DNA from: Pseudomonas avellanae BPIC 631
Lineage (GTDB): Bacteria > Pseudomonadota > Gammaproteobacteria > Pseudomonadales > Pseudomonadaceae
DNA: 43,336 nt
Direction of reading: 5' to 3'
Assembly (NCBI RefSeq): GCF_000444135.1
Contig: NZ_ATDK01000217.1
Span: 1 to 43,336 of the forward strand
How positions within the stretch are numbered: position 1 is the stretch's first letter; each line of letters starts with the position of its first letter. The translations under genes were made by a program, and so were the position numbers. Below the pieces are notes generated by a model. That model saw nothing but the letters and a program-made list of their open reading frames with translations, made no database searches and was not told the DNA's origin. This document shows, piece by piece, positions 1-9,287 of the stretch.

Positions 1-19
1 CCAACTGAGCTATCGCGGA
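1..19 (-). tRNA. 5' end of a tRNA gene (probably tRNA-Asn), cut by window edge
   Basis: Read on the minus strand, the first 19 bases are TCCGCGATAGCTCAGTTGG: a 7-base acceptor strand followed by the TA and GCTC D-stem start and the AGTTGG D-loop typical of a tRNA 5' end. The anticodon is outside the window. The TCCGCGA acceptor strand resembles pseudomonad tRNA-Asn as I remember it, so that identity is only a guess. A strong promoter lies upstream at 149–176. Confidence 0.6.
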
Positions 20-148
20 ACTATCGATTTCAGATTCAACATCACTACCTGTAGCCTTGAAACCAGCTCGCTGTTAACTCATTGATTTCAATCTCATCGA
101 CCTTTGCGCTTCGTTTGTATCGTTGCGTTCACGTCTCTGAGGCGCGCT

Positions 149-176
149 ATTCTACAATTTTAAAAACACCTGTCAA
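149..176 (-). promoter_or_regulatory. Sigma-70 promoter for the tRNA transcript
   Basis: The minus strand reads TTGACA (176–171), 16 bases, TAGAAT (154–149). This is a perfect -35 and a near-perfect -10. It is followed by a GC-rich discriminator (AGCGCGCC), a pattern known for stable RNA promoters under stringent control. The start site would lie near 142, leaving about 120 bases of leader before the tRNA at 19. Confidence 0.75.
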
Positions 177-265
177 CCCTATAAATTGCTTTTTAAGACA
201 ATGATTTGCGATTTTTTTTCAGATGGCCTTTCGAGGCCGATTTTACTGCTGGCAGCCCCCTCATG

Positions 266-293
266 AAAAGGGCCCTCATCCCGAGAGCCCTTC
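266..293 (-). terminator. Rho-independent terminator of clpB
   Basis: On the minus strand, about 30 bases after the clpB stop, AAGGGCTCTC pairs with GAGGGCCCTT (10 base pairs with one G·U) around a GGGAT loop. The right arm runs into TTTTCATG. The T tract is short, but the stem is strong and correctly placed. Confidence 0.75.
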
Positions 294-320
294 TATAGAG
301 GAGAGAAGTCGACGCGCCGA

Positions 321-2885
321 TCAGCCAAACACGATCTCGTCGTCGACCACCTTGCCGGTGATGCTGCTGCCCGGCTCAAAGCCACCCGAGAGGATCAGTT
401 GCGCCAGCGGGTTCTCGATCCAGCGCTGTATGGCGCGCTTGAGTGGCCGTGCGCCATAGACCGGGTCGTAACCGACGGCAATCAGCTTGTCGAGCGCCTC
501 GGGGCTCAGCACCATTGTCAGCTCGCGCTCGGCCAGACGTTTGCGCAGACGGCCCAGCTGGATATCGGTGATACCGGCAATCTGATCACGCGCCAATGGC
601 TCAAAGATCACCACTTCGTCGATCCGGTTGACGAACTCCGGACGGAAGTGAGTGCTGACTGCGTCCATTACCGCCGCACGCTGCGCCTCGCGATCACCCA
701 CCAGTTCCTGAATCTGCGCCGAGCCCAGGTTGGAGGTCATGACGATCACGGTATTACGGAAATCCACTGTCCGCCCGTGGCTGTCGGTCAGGCGTCCGTC
801 CTCAAGCACCTGCAGCAGGATGTTGAAGACATCGGAGTGCGCCTTCTCCACCTCATCGAGCAGGATCACCGAGTACGGCTTGCGACGCACGGCTTCGGTC
901 AGGTAGCCGCCCTCTTCGTAACCGACATAGCCCGGTGGTGCACCGATCAGGCGAGCCACGGAATGTTTCTCCATGAACTCGGACATGTCGATTCGCACCA
1001 TCGCCTCTTCGGTGTCGAACAGAAACTCGGCCAGCGCCTTGCACAGTTCGGTTTTACCCACGCCGGTGGGGCCGAGGAACATGAACGAGCCGCTTGGGCG
1101 ATTAGGGTCAGACAACCCGGCACGCGAGCGCCGCACGGCGTTGGAAACCGCCACCACGGCCTCCTCCTGACCGATCACCCGGTTATGCAGCAGGGTTTCC
1201 ATGCGCAACAGCTTCTCGCGCTCGCCCTCCAGCATCTTCGACACAGGAATACCGGTCCATTTGGAGACAACTTCGGCAATTTCTTCTTCGGTCACTTTGC
1301 TACGCAGCAGCTGGTTCTCGGGCTTGCCGTGCTGATCGACCATTTGCAGGCTGCGTTCCAGGTCCGGGATGATGCCGTACTGCAACTCGGCCATGCGGTT
1401 CAGGTCACCACGGCGACGCGCCGCTTCCAGTTCCTGACGGGATTGCTCTATTTTCTGCTGGATCTGCGCAGAACCGGTGACTTCGGCTTTTTCCGACGTC
1501 CAGATTTCTTCGAGATCGGCGTATTCCTTCTCAAGCCGCACGATTTCTTCCTGGAGTTTTTCCAGGCGCTTTATGGCCGCCTCGTCCTTTTCCTTCTTGA
1601 GCGCCTGAGCTTCGACTTTCAACTGAATCAGGCGTCGTTCAAGACGGTCGAGCACTTCAGGCTTGGAGTCGATCTCCATGCGAATGCGGCTGGCCGCTTC
1701 GTCGATCAGGTCGATGGCCTTGTCCGGCAACTGGCGATCGGTGATGTAGCGATGGCTCAGCTTGGCCGCGGCGATGATCGCGCCGTCGGTGATCGCAACC
1801 TTGTGATGCACTTCATAGCGTTCTTTCAGGCCACGCAGAATGGCGATGGTGTCCTCTTCGCTCGGCTCGTCCACCAGCACTTTCTGGAAACGACGCTCAA
1901 GGGCGGCGTCCTTCTCTATATATTGGCGGTACTCGTTGAGCGTGGTGGCGCCGACGCAATGCAACTCGCCCCGAGCCAGTGCCGGCTTGAGCATGTTGCC
2001 AGCGTCCATCGAGCCTTCGCCCTTACCGGCGCCGACCATGGTGTGCAATTCGTCGATAAACAGGATGATCTGGCCTTCCTGCTTGGACAGCTCGTTGAGC
2101 AGCGACTTCAAGCGCTCTTCGAATTCGCCACGGTACTTGGCACCGGCAATCAATGCGCCCATGTCCAGCGACAGCAGACGCTTGCCGCGCAGGCCATCCG
2201 GCACTTCGCCGTTGATGATGCGCTGCGCCAGACCTTCGGCGATGGCGGTTTTACCCACGCCCGGCTCACCGATCAGCACCGGGTTGTTCTTGGTACGGCG
2301 CTGCAGAACCTGAATGGTGCGACGGATCTCGTCATCACGGCCAATCACCGGGTCAAGCTTGCCCTCTTCGGCGCGCTTGGTCAGGTCAACGGTGTACTTG
2401 TCGAGCGCCTGACGCGACTCTTCGATGTTCGGGTCATTGACGGCACCTTCGCCGCGCAGGTTATTGATGGCATTTTCCAGGGCCTTCTTGCTGACGCCCT
2501 GCCCCAGCAACAACTTGCCTAGCTTGCTGTTCTCATCCATTGCCGCGAGCAGCACCAGCTCGCTCGAAATGAACTGATCGCCCTTCTGCTGCGCCAGTCG
2601 GTCGGCCTGATTGAGCAGGCGCGCCAGGTCCTGCGACATGTTCACGTCGCCGGTCGGGTTCTGAATTTTAGGCAGTCGGTCCAGCTCAGCGCTCAGTTCC
2701 TTGCGCAGGCTGTTGATATCGAATCCGACTTGCAGCAGCAATGGCTTGATGGAACCGCCCTGCTGCTCGAGCAGTGCCTGCATCAAATGCGCAGGCTCAA
2801 TGGCGGGATGGTCGAGGCCAACGGCCAACGACTGGGAATCCGATAACGCTAACTGTAATTTACTGGTCAATCTGTCGATACGCAT
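321..2885 (-). CDS. clpB: ATP-dependent disaggregase chaperone ClpB
   Basis: ClpB is a hexameric AAA+ cytosolic chaperone that threads aggregated proteins through its pore and works with DnaK/DnaJ/GrpE after heat stress. The 854-residue product has the usual family length. It has the Clp N-terminal repeat domain (about 1–145), a first AAA+ module with Walker A GEPGVGKT at 206–213, a charged coiled-coil middle domain (about 400–520), and a second AAA+ module with Walker A GPTGVGKT near 605. The start at 2885 follows an AAGGAAGG ribosome-binding site. A sigma-32 promoter lies at 2958–2985 and a terminator at 266–293, so the gene is probably transcribed alone under heat-shock control, with possible read-through from pgeF upstream. 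Confidence 0.98.
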
Positions 2886-2957
2886 TAGTCACCTTCCTTT
2901 TAATGCAGGCCGGAGCAATGAACACACCTATAACGAAAACCTGCTGAATAGTCAGTT

Positions 2958-2985
2958 AGATGCGGACGATTCTGCGTGTTTCAAG
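2958..2985 (-). promoter_or_regulatory. Sigma-32 (RpoH) heat-shock promoter of clpB
   Basis: The minus strand shows CTTGAAA (2985–2979), 13 bases, CCGCATCT (2965–2958). This fits the known sigma-32 consensus CTTGAAA-N11–16-CCCCATNT with two mismatches in the -10. It lies about 70 bases upstream of the clpB start, in the pgeF–clpB gap, which fits ClpB being a heat-shock protein. Confidence 0.8.
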
Positions 2986-3044
2986 CGGGCGTAGGCTGAT
3001 ACAGATCAGGCAAGCCTAGCTGGCTGGCGCAAAAGAGCCCGTGT

Positions 3045-3773
3045 TCAGGCGTGATCGATCCAGATCAGTGAGGCGAAGCGCCCGGTGCGCGCGGCACGGC
3101 GGTAGGAATAGAAGCGCGAATCCGTAAAGGTATCCAGCCCGCAGCCATAGACAGCAGTAATACCGTGGGCCGCCAGCCGCAAGCGGGCCAGCTTATAAAT
3201 GTCAGCCATGAAACGATCAGGATTCGAACTGGCGACAAACGCCTGCGCCGTTTGAGGATGACTGCCAATAAAGGCTTCGCGCACCTCTGGGCCGACTTCA
3301 AACGAAGGCTGGCCGATGGCAGGGCCGAGCCAGGCCATGATGTCTTCTGGCTTGCTGTGCAGGCTGTCGGCGGTCGCCTCCAGCACACCGGCCGCCAGCC
3401 CGCGCCAACCTGCATGCGCTGCGGCGACACGTGTGCCGTCGCGACGACAGAACAATGCAGGCAGACAATCGGCCGTCATGATGGTGCAGGCCACGCCGGG
3501 GCTGCTTGTCCAGCTGGCATCGGCTTCGACAACCCGGGACGGATCGGCATGAGCAACGTCCACGCCATGCACCTGGCGTAACCAGGCGGGCTGAACATTC
3601 AGATGAGTGGTCAGGCGCAGGCGATTGCTCGCCACCGCCGATGGGCTGTCATCGACATGATCGCCCAGATTGAAGCTGTCGAACGGAGCCAGACTGGCCC
3701 CGCCCGAGCGGGTAGTAACGCACGACTTGATCTGTGCTGGCGCAGGCCAGTCAGGTATCAGCCAGTCATTCAC
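3045..3773 (-). CDS. pgeF: Peptidoglycan editing factor PgeF (YfiH/LACC1 family)
   Basis: The 242-residue protein belongs to the YfiH/DUF152 'multicopper polyphenol oxidase' family. Members bind a metal through a His-Cys-His set and have been assigned purine nucleoside phosphorylase/adenosine deaminase activity. E. coli PgeF keeps misincorporated L-Ser out of the peptidoglycan stem. The metal ligands can be seen as H69 (QVHG), C103 (TADC) and H120 (HAGWRG). No signal peptide is visible, so it should be cytoplasmic. The start overlaps the stop of rluD by 4 bases, indicating translational coupling. The same rluD–pgeF–clpB order is common in gamma-proteobacteria. The exact substrate in this organism cannot be read from sequence. 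Confidence 0.93.
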   Translation of the reverse strand: MNDWLIPDWPAPAQIKSCVTTRSGGASLAPFDSFNLGDHVDDSPSAVASNRLRLTTHLNVQPAWLRQVHGVDVAHADPSRVVEADASWTSSPGVACTIMTADCLPALFCRRDGTRVAAAHAGWRGLAAGVLEATADSLHSKPEDIMAWLGPAIGQPSFEVGPEVREAFIGSHPQTAQAFVASSNPDRFMADIYKLARLRLAAHGITAVYGCGLDTFTDSRFYSYRRAARTGRFASLIWIDHA

Positions 3774-4732
3774 CCGATGAACGCCTCGCGATCCTGCTTG
3801 AGCAACGACAGCAACCAGACGAAGTCGTCGGGCAGTGGCGATTCCCAGCTCATGCGCTTACCAGTGATTGGATGATCAAGCTCCAGGAAACGCGCATGCA
3901 ACGCCTGACGCGGGAAGGTTTTGAGCGAATCGACCATGGTCAGGCTGGCCGCTGGCGGAATGCGGAAACGACCGCCGTAGGCCGGGTCTCCGACCAACGG
4001 GTAGTTGACGTGCGCCATGTGCACACGAATCTGGTGCGTGCGGCCGGTTTCGAGCTTGACCCGAACGTGGGTGTGCGAACGGAAACGCTCCAGCACGCGG
4101 TAATGGCTGACCGCCTGCTTGCCGCCTTCCATCACCGCCATACGCTGGCGCTGCTGGCCGTGCCGGCCGATCGGCGCGTCGATCTTGCCGCCTGCGGTCA
4201 CCACGCCGATCACGATGCACTCGTAGATACGGCTGACACTGCGGCTCTGCAACTGGGTCACCAGTTGGGTCTGCGCCTGAATGGTCTTGGCGACCACCAT
4301 CAGACCGGTGGTGTCCTTGTCCAGACGGTGCACGATGCCGGCACGCGGGACATTGACGATGTCCGGCACGTGGTGCAGCAAGGCATTGAGCAGCGTGCCG
4401 TCGGCGTGACCGGCAGCCGGATGCACCACCAGACCTGCCGGCTTGTTGATGACGAGGATCTGATCGTCTTCATAGATGATGTCGAGCTCGATGTCCTGAG
4501 CGACCCATTCACCCTGGGCCTCCTGCTCGGCAATCAGCTCGAGAACAGCGCCACCATGCACGATGTCACGAGGGCGCAACACGCCTCCGTCCACAGTCAG
4601 GCGGCCGTCCTTGATCCAGGCGGAAAGGCGCGAGCGCGAGTGCTCAGCGAATAATTGTGCGGCGACTTGATCGAGGCGTTGACCGCCCAATTCGGACGGC
4701 ACCTCTGCGCGGAGTTCTATATTTTCGGACAT
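3770..4732 (-). CDS. rluD: 23S rRNA pseudouridine(1911/1915/1917) synthase RluD
   Basis: RluD isomerises three uridines in helix 69 of 23S rRNA at the subunit interface. The 320-residue product has an N-terminal S4 RNA-binding domain (about 17–80, with QRLDQVAAQLF) and an RluA-type catalytic domain. The signature HRLDKDTTG occurs at 135–143; by family comparison D138 is the catalytic aspartate. The start at 4732 gives the expected MSENIEL N-terminus. The gene is divergent from bamD, with about 150 bases between them, and begins the rluD–pgeF(–clpB) unit. The divergent bamD/rluD arrangement is conserved in Pseudomonas. Confidence 0.96.
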   Translation of the reverse strand: MSENIELRAEVPSELGGQRLDQVAAQLFAEHSRSRLSAWIKDGRLTVDGGVLRPRDIVHGGAVLELIAEQEAQGEWVAQDIELDIIYEDDQILVINKPAGLVVHPAAGHADGTLLNALLHHVPDIVNVPRAGIVHRLDKDTTGLMVVAKTIQAQTQLVTQLQSRSVSRIYECIVIGVVTAGGKIDAPIGRHGQQRQRMAVMEGGKQAVSHYRVLERFRSHTHVRVKLETGRTHQIRVHMAHVNYPLVGDPAYGGRFRIPPAASLTMVDSLKTFPRQALHARFLELDHPITGKRMSWESPLPDDFVWLLSLLKQDREAFIG

Positions 4733-4881
4733 GACCAGACTAGGTGGCGGCTAGCCTTTGGTTTCGGCAGCGCGCTTGTGGTTAAATACGGCGTCTTTTG
4801 TCCCGCCGGTATCGCGGGGCGCTCATCATAACAGGACGGCCCCGCCCAAGACAGCAGGCCGTTATAGGGACGCAAGCCGCC

Positions 4882-5904
4882 ATGCAAGTGAAACACCTGC
4901 TGCTGATCGCCATCCTCGCATTGACTGCGGCCTGTTCGTCGAAGGAAGTCATCGACGAAAACCTCAGCGAAGTCGAGCTGTACCAGCAGGCGCAGGCCGA
5001 CCTGGGAAATAACAGCTATAACAGCGCCACGGAGAAGCTCAAGGCGCTGGAATCACGCTATCCGTTCGGTCGCTATGCCGATCAGGCCCAGCTCGAGTTG
5101 ATCTACTCGAACTACAAGAATGGTGAACCCGAAGCAGCCAAATCCGCTGCCGAGCGTTTCATTCGCCTGCATCCGCAGCACCCGAACGTCGATTACGCGT
5201 ACTACATGAAGGGCCTGACTTCCTTCGACCAGGACGTTGGCCTGCTGGCCCGCTTCCTGCCGCTGGACCAGACCAAGCGCGACCCCGGTGCTGCCCGCGA
5301 CTCGTTCAACGAGTTCGCCCAGCTGACCAGCCGCTACCCAAACAGCCGTTATTCGCCTGACGCCAAGCAGCGCATGATTTACCTGCGCAACCTGCTGGCC
5401 TCCTACGAAATCCACGTGGCCGACTATTACCTGACTCGTCAGGCCTATGTCGCCGCGGCCAACCGTGGCCGTTACGTGGTGGAAAACTTCCAGGAGACGC
5501 CATCGGTCGGCGACGGCCTGGCTGTCATGGTCGAGTCCTATCAGCGTCTGCACCTTGACGACCTCGCGGCCACCAGCCTCGAAGTGCTGAAGACCAACTA
5601 CCCGAACCACCCGCAACTGGCGGACGGCAAGTTCACCCCGCGTCAGGCCGAAGCCGATAACCGCTCGTGGCTGTCGAAAGCGACCCTGGGCCTGATCGAC
5701 GGCAGCGCGCCGCTGCCACCGGGCCAGACCCGTGCCGATCAGGACATCAAGAAGCAGTATCAAGACGCCAAGGACTCCATCCCGAAAGAGCTGTTGCCGG
5801 AAAATCAGGCAGAACTGGACAAGCAGGCGGAAAAAGACGCCGAAGCGAAAGGCACCAAGAGCCGTTCGTGGTTCAGCTACATGACCCTGGGTCTGTTCGA
5901 CTGA
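4882..5904 (+). CDS. bamD: Outer membrane assembly lipoprotein BamD (ComL)
   Basis: BamD is the essential lipoprotein of the BAM complex, which folds beta-barrel proteins into the outer membrane. The chosen ATG at 4882 gives [20 protein letters not shown], a lipoprotein signal peptide with lipobox LTAAC (lipidated Cys about residue 19). A longer in-frame start at 4798 would bury this signal and is rejected. The 340-residue length matches P. aeruginosa ComL. The mature part has TPR-like helical pairs ([20 protein letters not shown], then [14 protein letters not shown], and [12 protein letters not shown]). A strong terminator follows at 5921. The gene is divergent from rluD and appears to be transcribed alone. 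Confidence 0.95.
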   Translation: MQVKHLLLIAILALTAACSSKEVIDENLSEVELYQQAQADLGNNSYNSATEKLKALESRYPFGRYADQAQLELIYSNYKNGEPEAAKSAAERFIRLHPQHPNVDYAYYMKGLTSFDQDVGLLARFLPLDQTKRDPGAARDSFNEFAQLTSRYPNSRYSPDAKQRMIYLRNLLASYEIHVADYYLTRQAYVAAANRGRYVVENFQETPSVGDGLAVMVESYQRLHLDDLAATSLEVLKTNYPNHPQLADGKFTPRQAEADNRSWLSKATLGLIDGSAPLPPGQTRADQDIKKQYQDAKDSIPKELLPENQAELDKQAEKDAEAKGTKSRSWFSYMTLGLFD

Positions 5905-5920
5905 TCTTCTCTGCATCAGT

Positions 5921-5946
5921 AAAGAGGCCTGCGGGCCTCTTTTTTT
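5921..5946 (+). terminator. Rho-independent terminator after bamD
   Basis: AGAGGCC (5923–5929), a TGCG loop and GGCCTCT (5934–5940) are followed directly by six further T residues. It starts 16 bases after the bamD stop. This is a canonical hairpin plus T tract. Confidence 0.9.
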
Positions 5947-6033
5947 ATGCATCACATTTATAAGACACAGCCACTGTGCGCCCGCCTGCCGCTTGGCTAC
6001 ACTGCGCCATCGTCAATCACTAAGCTGGTAGTC

Positions 6034-6273
6034 ATGGTTCGCTTACTCATGTGGGTCGCGTTGATCGCGGCGGTGATCTGGTTCGTCAAGCGCCTGATCA
6101 ATCCCCCCAAGCCCAAGCCACGCGCAGAGCCGCCTGAAATCGCTGCTACCCCGATGGTGCGTTGCGCACACTGCGGCGTTCACCTGCCTCAGGATCGCGC
6201 ACTGAGCCAGGAAAAACAGTGGTATTGCAGCGAGGCACACCGACTGGAAGGCCCTGCGGCACGTGACCGCTGA
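6034..6273 (+). CDS. Small membrane protein with zinc-ribbon-like tail (PP0621 family)
   Basis: The 79-residue protein, starting at the ATG at 6034, has one N-terminal membrane helix (MVRLLMWVALIAAVIWFVKRL), a proline-rich linker (NPPKPKPRAEPP) and a short C-terminal metal-binding-like motif with C-x2-C (CAHCG), then WYCSEAH. It matches the Pseudomonas 'PP0621 family', which has no experimental function that I know of. It overlaps the next gene, pilS, by 11 bases and so is probably co-translated with it. The alternative start at 5947 lies just after the bamD terminator and adds residues lacking any recognisable feature. A link to pilus signalling is suggested by position only. Confidence 0.8.
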   Translation: MVRLLMWVALIAAVIWFVKRLINPPKPKPRAEPPEIAATPMVRCAHCGVHLPQDRALSQEKQWYCSEAHRLEGPAARDR

Positions 6274-7858
6274 TACGCCTTCGCTTACCAGCCCGCAGGC
6301 ACAACGGATTCTGCGGCTGTATCACCTTTATCGACTGACCATTGGCGTCGTGCTGGTTCTGTTGATCTCCAGCAGTCTGGAAACCGAGTTGCTGCAACTG
6401 GCCAATCCGAATCTGTTCCGTTCGGGTTGCTGGCTGTACCTGGTGTTCAACATTCTGGTGGTGGTGCTGCTGGAACGCCCCAGCCGCCAGGCGCAGCTGT
6501 TTGGCTTGGCGATGACTGACGCAATCATGCTTTCCGCGCTGTTTTATGCGGCCGGCGGGCCGTCGAGCGGCATCGGCAACCTGTTGATCGCGTCCGTGGC
6601 GATCAGCAACGTGCTGCTGCGAGGCCGTATCGGCCTGTTGATCGCCGCCGTTTCTGCCATTGGCATCATCTACCTGACGTTCTATATCAGCTTCGGCACA
6701 CCTTCGGTGTCCAACGACTACGTGCAGGCCGGCTCTCTGGGTGCGCTGTGCTTCGCCGCCGCGCTGCTGGTGCAGGCACTGACTGCGCGCCTGCAAGTCA
6801 GCGAGGGGCTGGCCGAGCAACGGGCAGCGGATGTCGACAGCCTTGAAGAGCTCAACGCTCTGATCCTGCAACGCATGCGCACCGGCATTCTGGTGCTGGA
6901 TGCGCGCCGTCAGGTGTTGCTGGCCAATCAGGGGGCCTTGACCCTGCTGGGCCACGAACGGCTGGTCGGCCAGGTCATCGACGCTTACTCGCCACAGTTG
7001 GTCGAACGCCTGCGCCAGTGGCTGATCAACCCGATCATGGTGCCGCGCAGCATCACCACTTCATCGATCGGGCCTGTGCTGCAACCCAGCTTTGCCGCGC
7101 TCAATCGGGGCGACCAGCGCCAGACGCTGATCTTCCTTGAAGACCTGTCGCAGATTGCCCATCAGGCGCAGCAGCTCAAGCTTGCCGCGCTGGGCCGCCT
7201 GACCGCAGGCATCGCCCACGAAATACGTAATCCGCTGGGCGCGGTCAGCCACGCTGCGCAGTTACTCAACGAGTCGGAAGACCTCAGCGCGCCGGACCGC
7301 CGTCTGGGGCAGATTATTCATGATCAGTCGCAGCGCATTGATCGGGTGATTGAAAACGTCCTGCAACTGTCTCGCCGACGCGAAGCACAGCCGGAACTGC
7401 TCGACCTGAAAGTCTGGCTGGAAAATTTTGTCAGCGACTTTCGCAGCTCGGCGGCTACGGATCAGTCGATTCATGTGCAAATCAGCCCCGGCATGCTGAC
7501 CACTCGCATGGACGCCGGTCAACTGACCCAGATCATCACCAACCTGGTGCAGAACGGCTTACGTTACAGCAGCCGCAGTCACCCGTCGGCGCAAGTCTGG
7601 CTGAAGCTGCAGCCAGACCGGGAAAGCGATTTACCGATTCTGGAAGTCCTGGACGACGGGCCGGGTGTCAGCGAACAACACCTGAGCAAGATTTTCGAAC
7701 CGTTTTTCACCACGGAAAGCAAAGGCACCGGCCTGGGTCTATACCTTTCCCGTGAATTGTGCGAAAGCAATCAGGCGCATCTGGAATACATTCCCCGACC
7801 ACACGACGGTGGCAGCTGTTTGCGCATCACCTTCGCCCACCCGTTCAAAACGAGCTGA
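6263..7858 (+). CDS. pilS: Two-component sensor histidine kinase PilS
   Basis: PilS is the membrane kinase that phosphorylates PilR to set type IV pilin expression. In P. aeruginosa it also senses pilin directly in the membrane. The 531-residue protein has six hydrophobic segments in the first ~175 residues, a PAS-like linker (about 195–300), the phospho-acceptor H-box with H319 (AGIAHEIRNPLG), and an HATPase domain with N box (LVQNGLRYS), G1 (DDGPGV) and G2 (GTGLGLYLS). The start is a GTG at 6263 that overlaps the preceding small gene; pilR follows after 2 bases. All key kinase motifs are intact. Confidence 0.95.
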   Translation: MTADTPSLTSPQAQRILRLYHLYRLTIGVVLVLLISSSLETELLQLANPNLFRSGCWLYLVFNILVVVLLERPSRQAQLFGLAMTDAIMLSALFYAAGGPSSGIGNLLIASVAISNVLLRGRIGLLIAAVSAIGIIYLTFYISFGTPSVSNDYVQAGSLGALCFAAALLVQALTARLQVSEGLAEQRAADVDSLEELNALILQRMRTGILVLDARRQVLLANQGALTLLGHERLVGQVIDAYSPQLVERLRQWLINPIMVPRSITTSSIGPVLQPSFAALNRGDQRQTLIFLEDLSQIAHQAQQLKLAALGRLTAGIAHEIRNPLGAVSHAAQLLNESEDLSAPDRRLGQIIHDQSQRIDRVIENVLQLSRRREAQPELLDLKVWLENFVSDFRSSAATDQSIHVQISPGMLTTRMDAGQLTQIITNLVQNGLRYSSRSHPSAQVWLKLQPDRESDLPILEVLDDGPGVSEQHLSKIFEPFFTTESKGTGLGLYLSRELCESNQAHLEYIPRPHDGGSCLRITFAHPFKTS

Positions 7859-7860
7859 GC

Positions 7861-9201
7861 ATGAGCCCACGGCAAAAGATCCTGATAGTCGATGATGAGC
7901 CGGATATTCGCGAACTTCTGGAGATCACCCTCGGGCGCATGAAGCTCGACACCCGCAGCGCTCGCAACGTCGCCGAGGCCCATGACTGGCTGGCCCGCGA
8001 GCCGTTCGATATGTGCCTGACCGACATGCGCCTGCCCGATGGCAACGGCCTGGAACTGGTGCAGCACATCCAGCACGGCTACCCCCATGTGCCGGTGGCG
8101 ATGATCACCGCCCACGGTAACCTGGACACGGCGATTCATGCGTTGAAAGCCGGAGCCTTCGATTTTGTGACCAAACCGGTGGACCTCAACCGGCTCCGCG
8201 AACTGGTCAATAGTGCGCTGAGCCTGCCCTGCGCCACTCAACCGGTGCGCAGCATCGACAGCCGTCTGCTGGGTGATTCGCCGCCGATGCGCACCCTGCG
8301 TAACCAGATCGGCAAGCTGGCGCGCAGCCAGGCGCCCATTTACATCAGCGGCGAGTCGGGCAGCGGCAAGGAGCTGGTGGCCAGGCTGATCCACGAGCAA
8401 GGGCCGCGCATCAACAAACCCTTCGTGCCGGTCAACTGCGGGGCGATCCCCTCCGAATTGATGGAGAGCGAATTCTTCGGCCATCGCAAAGGCAGCTTCA
8501 GCGGTGCCCACGAAGACAAGCCGGGCCTATTCCAAGCGGCGCACAACGGGACGCTGTTCCTTGATGAGGTCGCCGATCTGCCGCTGGCCATGCAGGTAAA
8601 ACTGCTGCGCGCGATCCAGGAAAAGTCCATCCGCAGCGTCGGCGGTCAGCAGGAGCAGGTCGTGGACGTGCGTATTCTGTGCGCCACCCACAAGGACCTG
8701 AATGTCGAAGTCGCTGCGGGCCGTTTCCGTCAAGACCTGTATTACCGACTTAACGTGATCGAACTGCGCGTGCCTTCATTGCGCGAGCGGCGTGAAGACA
8801 TCGATCAGATTGCAGCCAGCGTTTTGCGACGGCTTGCCGGCAACGGCGCTCAGCCCGTCGCGCGCTTGCATGCGCAGGCTCTGGAAACACTGAAAAGTTA
8901 TCGATTCCCTGGGAACGTGCGCGAACTGGAAAACATGCTGGAGCGCGCTTACACCCTCTGTGAAAACGATGAAATCCACGCCAGCGACCTGCGCCTCGCC
9001 GAGTCCGCCAGCCCCCAGACACAACAGGGTGCGAACCTGGCTGATATCGATAACCTGGAAGACTACCTGGAAAGCATCGAACGCAAACTCATCCTCCAGG
9101 CCCTGGAAGAAACCCGCTGGAACCGCACCGCCGCGGCCGAGCGGCTCAGTTTGTCATTCAGATCGTTGCGCTACCGGTTGAAGAAGCTGGGGCTGGATTG
9201 A
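7861..9201 (+). CDS. pilR: Sigma-54-dependent response regulator PilR
   Basis: PilR activates sigma-54 transcription of the major pilin gene in Pseudomonas. The chosen ATG at 7861 (2 bases after the pilS stop) gives a 446-residue protein. It has a receiver domain (D11/D12, phospho-acceptor D55 in LTDMRLPDG, K105), an AAA+ domain with Walker A GESGSGKE (164–171), and a C-terminal Fis-type helix-turn-helix (WNRTAAAERLSLSFRSLRYRLKKLG). The sigma-54 contact loop reads GSFSGA (211–216) rather than the textbook GAFTGA; serine variants of this loop occur in the family. No pilA target gene is in the window. Downstream comes a repeat region rather than thiO, which follows pilR in P. aeruginosa. Confidence 0.95.
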   Translation: MSPRQKILIVDDEPDIRELLEITLGRMKLDTRSARNVAEAHDWLAREPFDMCLTDMRLPDGNGLELVQHIQHGYPHVPVAMITAHGNLDTAIHALKAGAFDFVTKPVDLNRLRELVNSALSLPCATQPVRSIDSRLLGDSPPMRTLRNQIGKLARSQAPIYISGESGSGKELVARLIHEQGPRINKPFVPVNCGAIPSELMESEFFGHRKGSFSGAHEDKPGLFQAAHNGTLFLDEVADLPLAMQVKLLRAIQEKSIRSVGGQQEQVVDVRILCATHKDLNVEVAAGRFRQDLYYRLNVIELRVPSLRERREDIDQIAASVLRRLAGNGAQPVARLHAQALETLKSYRFPGNVRELENMLERAYTLCENDEIHASDLRLAESASPQTQQGANLADIDNLEDYLESIERKLILQALEETRWNRTAAAERLSLSFRSLRYRLKKLGLD

Positions 9202-9212
9202 CTGCACAGGTT

Positions 9213-9236
9213 GACTATCGTGCCAGGCGCTCTGCG
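9213..9236. repeat. Left copy of a 24-base flanking repeat
   Basis: GACTATCGTGCCAGGCGCTCTGCG, just after the pilR stop, recurs at 9655–9677 with a single A deleted. The two copies bracket the REP array at 9288–9610. Confidence 0.7.
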
Positions 9237-9287
9237 CTCAGAGTAATACGCAAATCCTGAAGATTCCGGAACACGGCACTTTCAAGC

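Noticed and set aside
399..2522. 707-codon open frame on plus, antisense to clpB
   Set aside because: It is a mirror of the GC-rich clpB coding strand, with no recognisable domain; ClpB on minus is certain.
4798..4881. Longer BamD start at 4798
   Set aside because: It would put 28 residues ahead of a clear lipoprotein signal peptide.
8491..8508. PilR GSFSGA loop as an inactivating change from GAFTGA
   Set aside because: The loop keeps the Gly/Phe/Gly frame, and serine variants are found in active family members; I cannot show loss of function.
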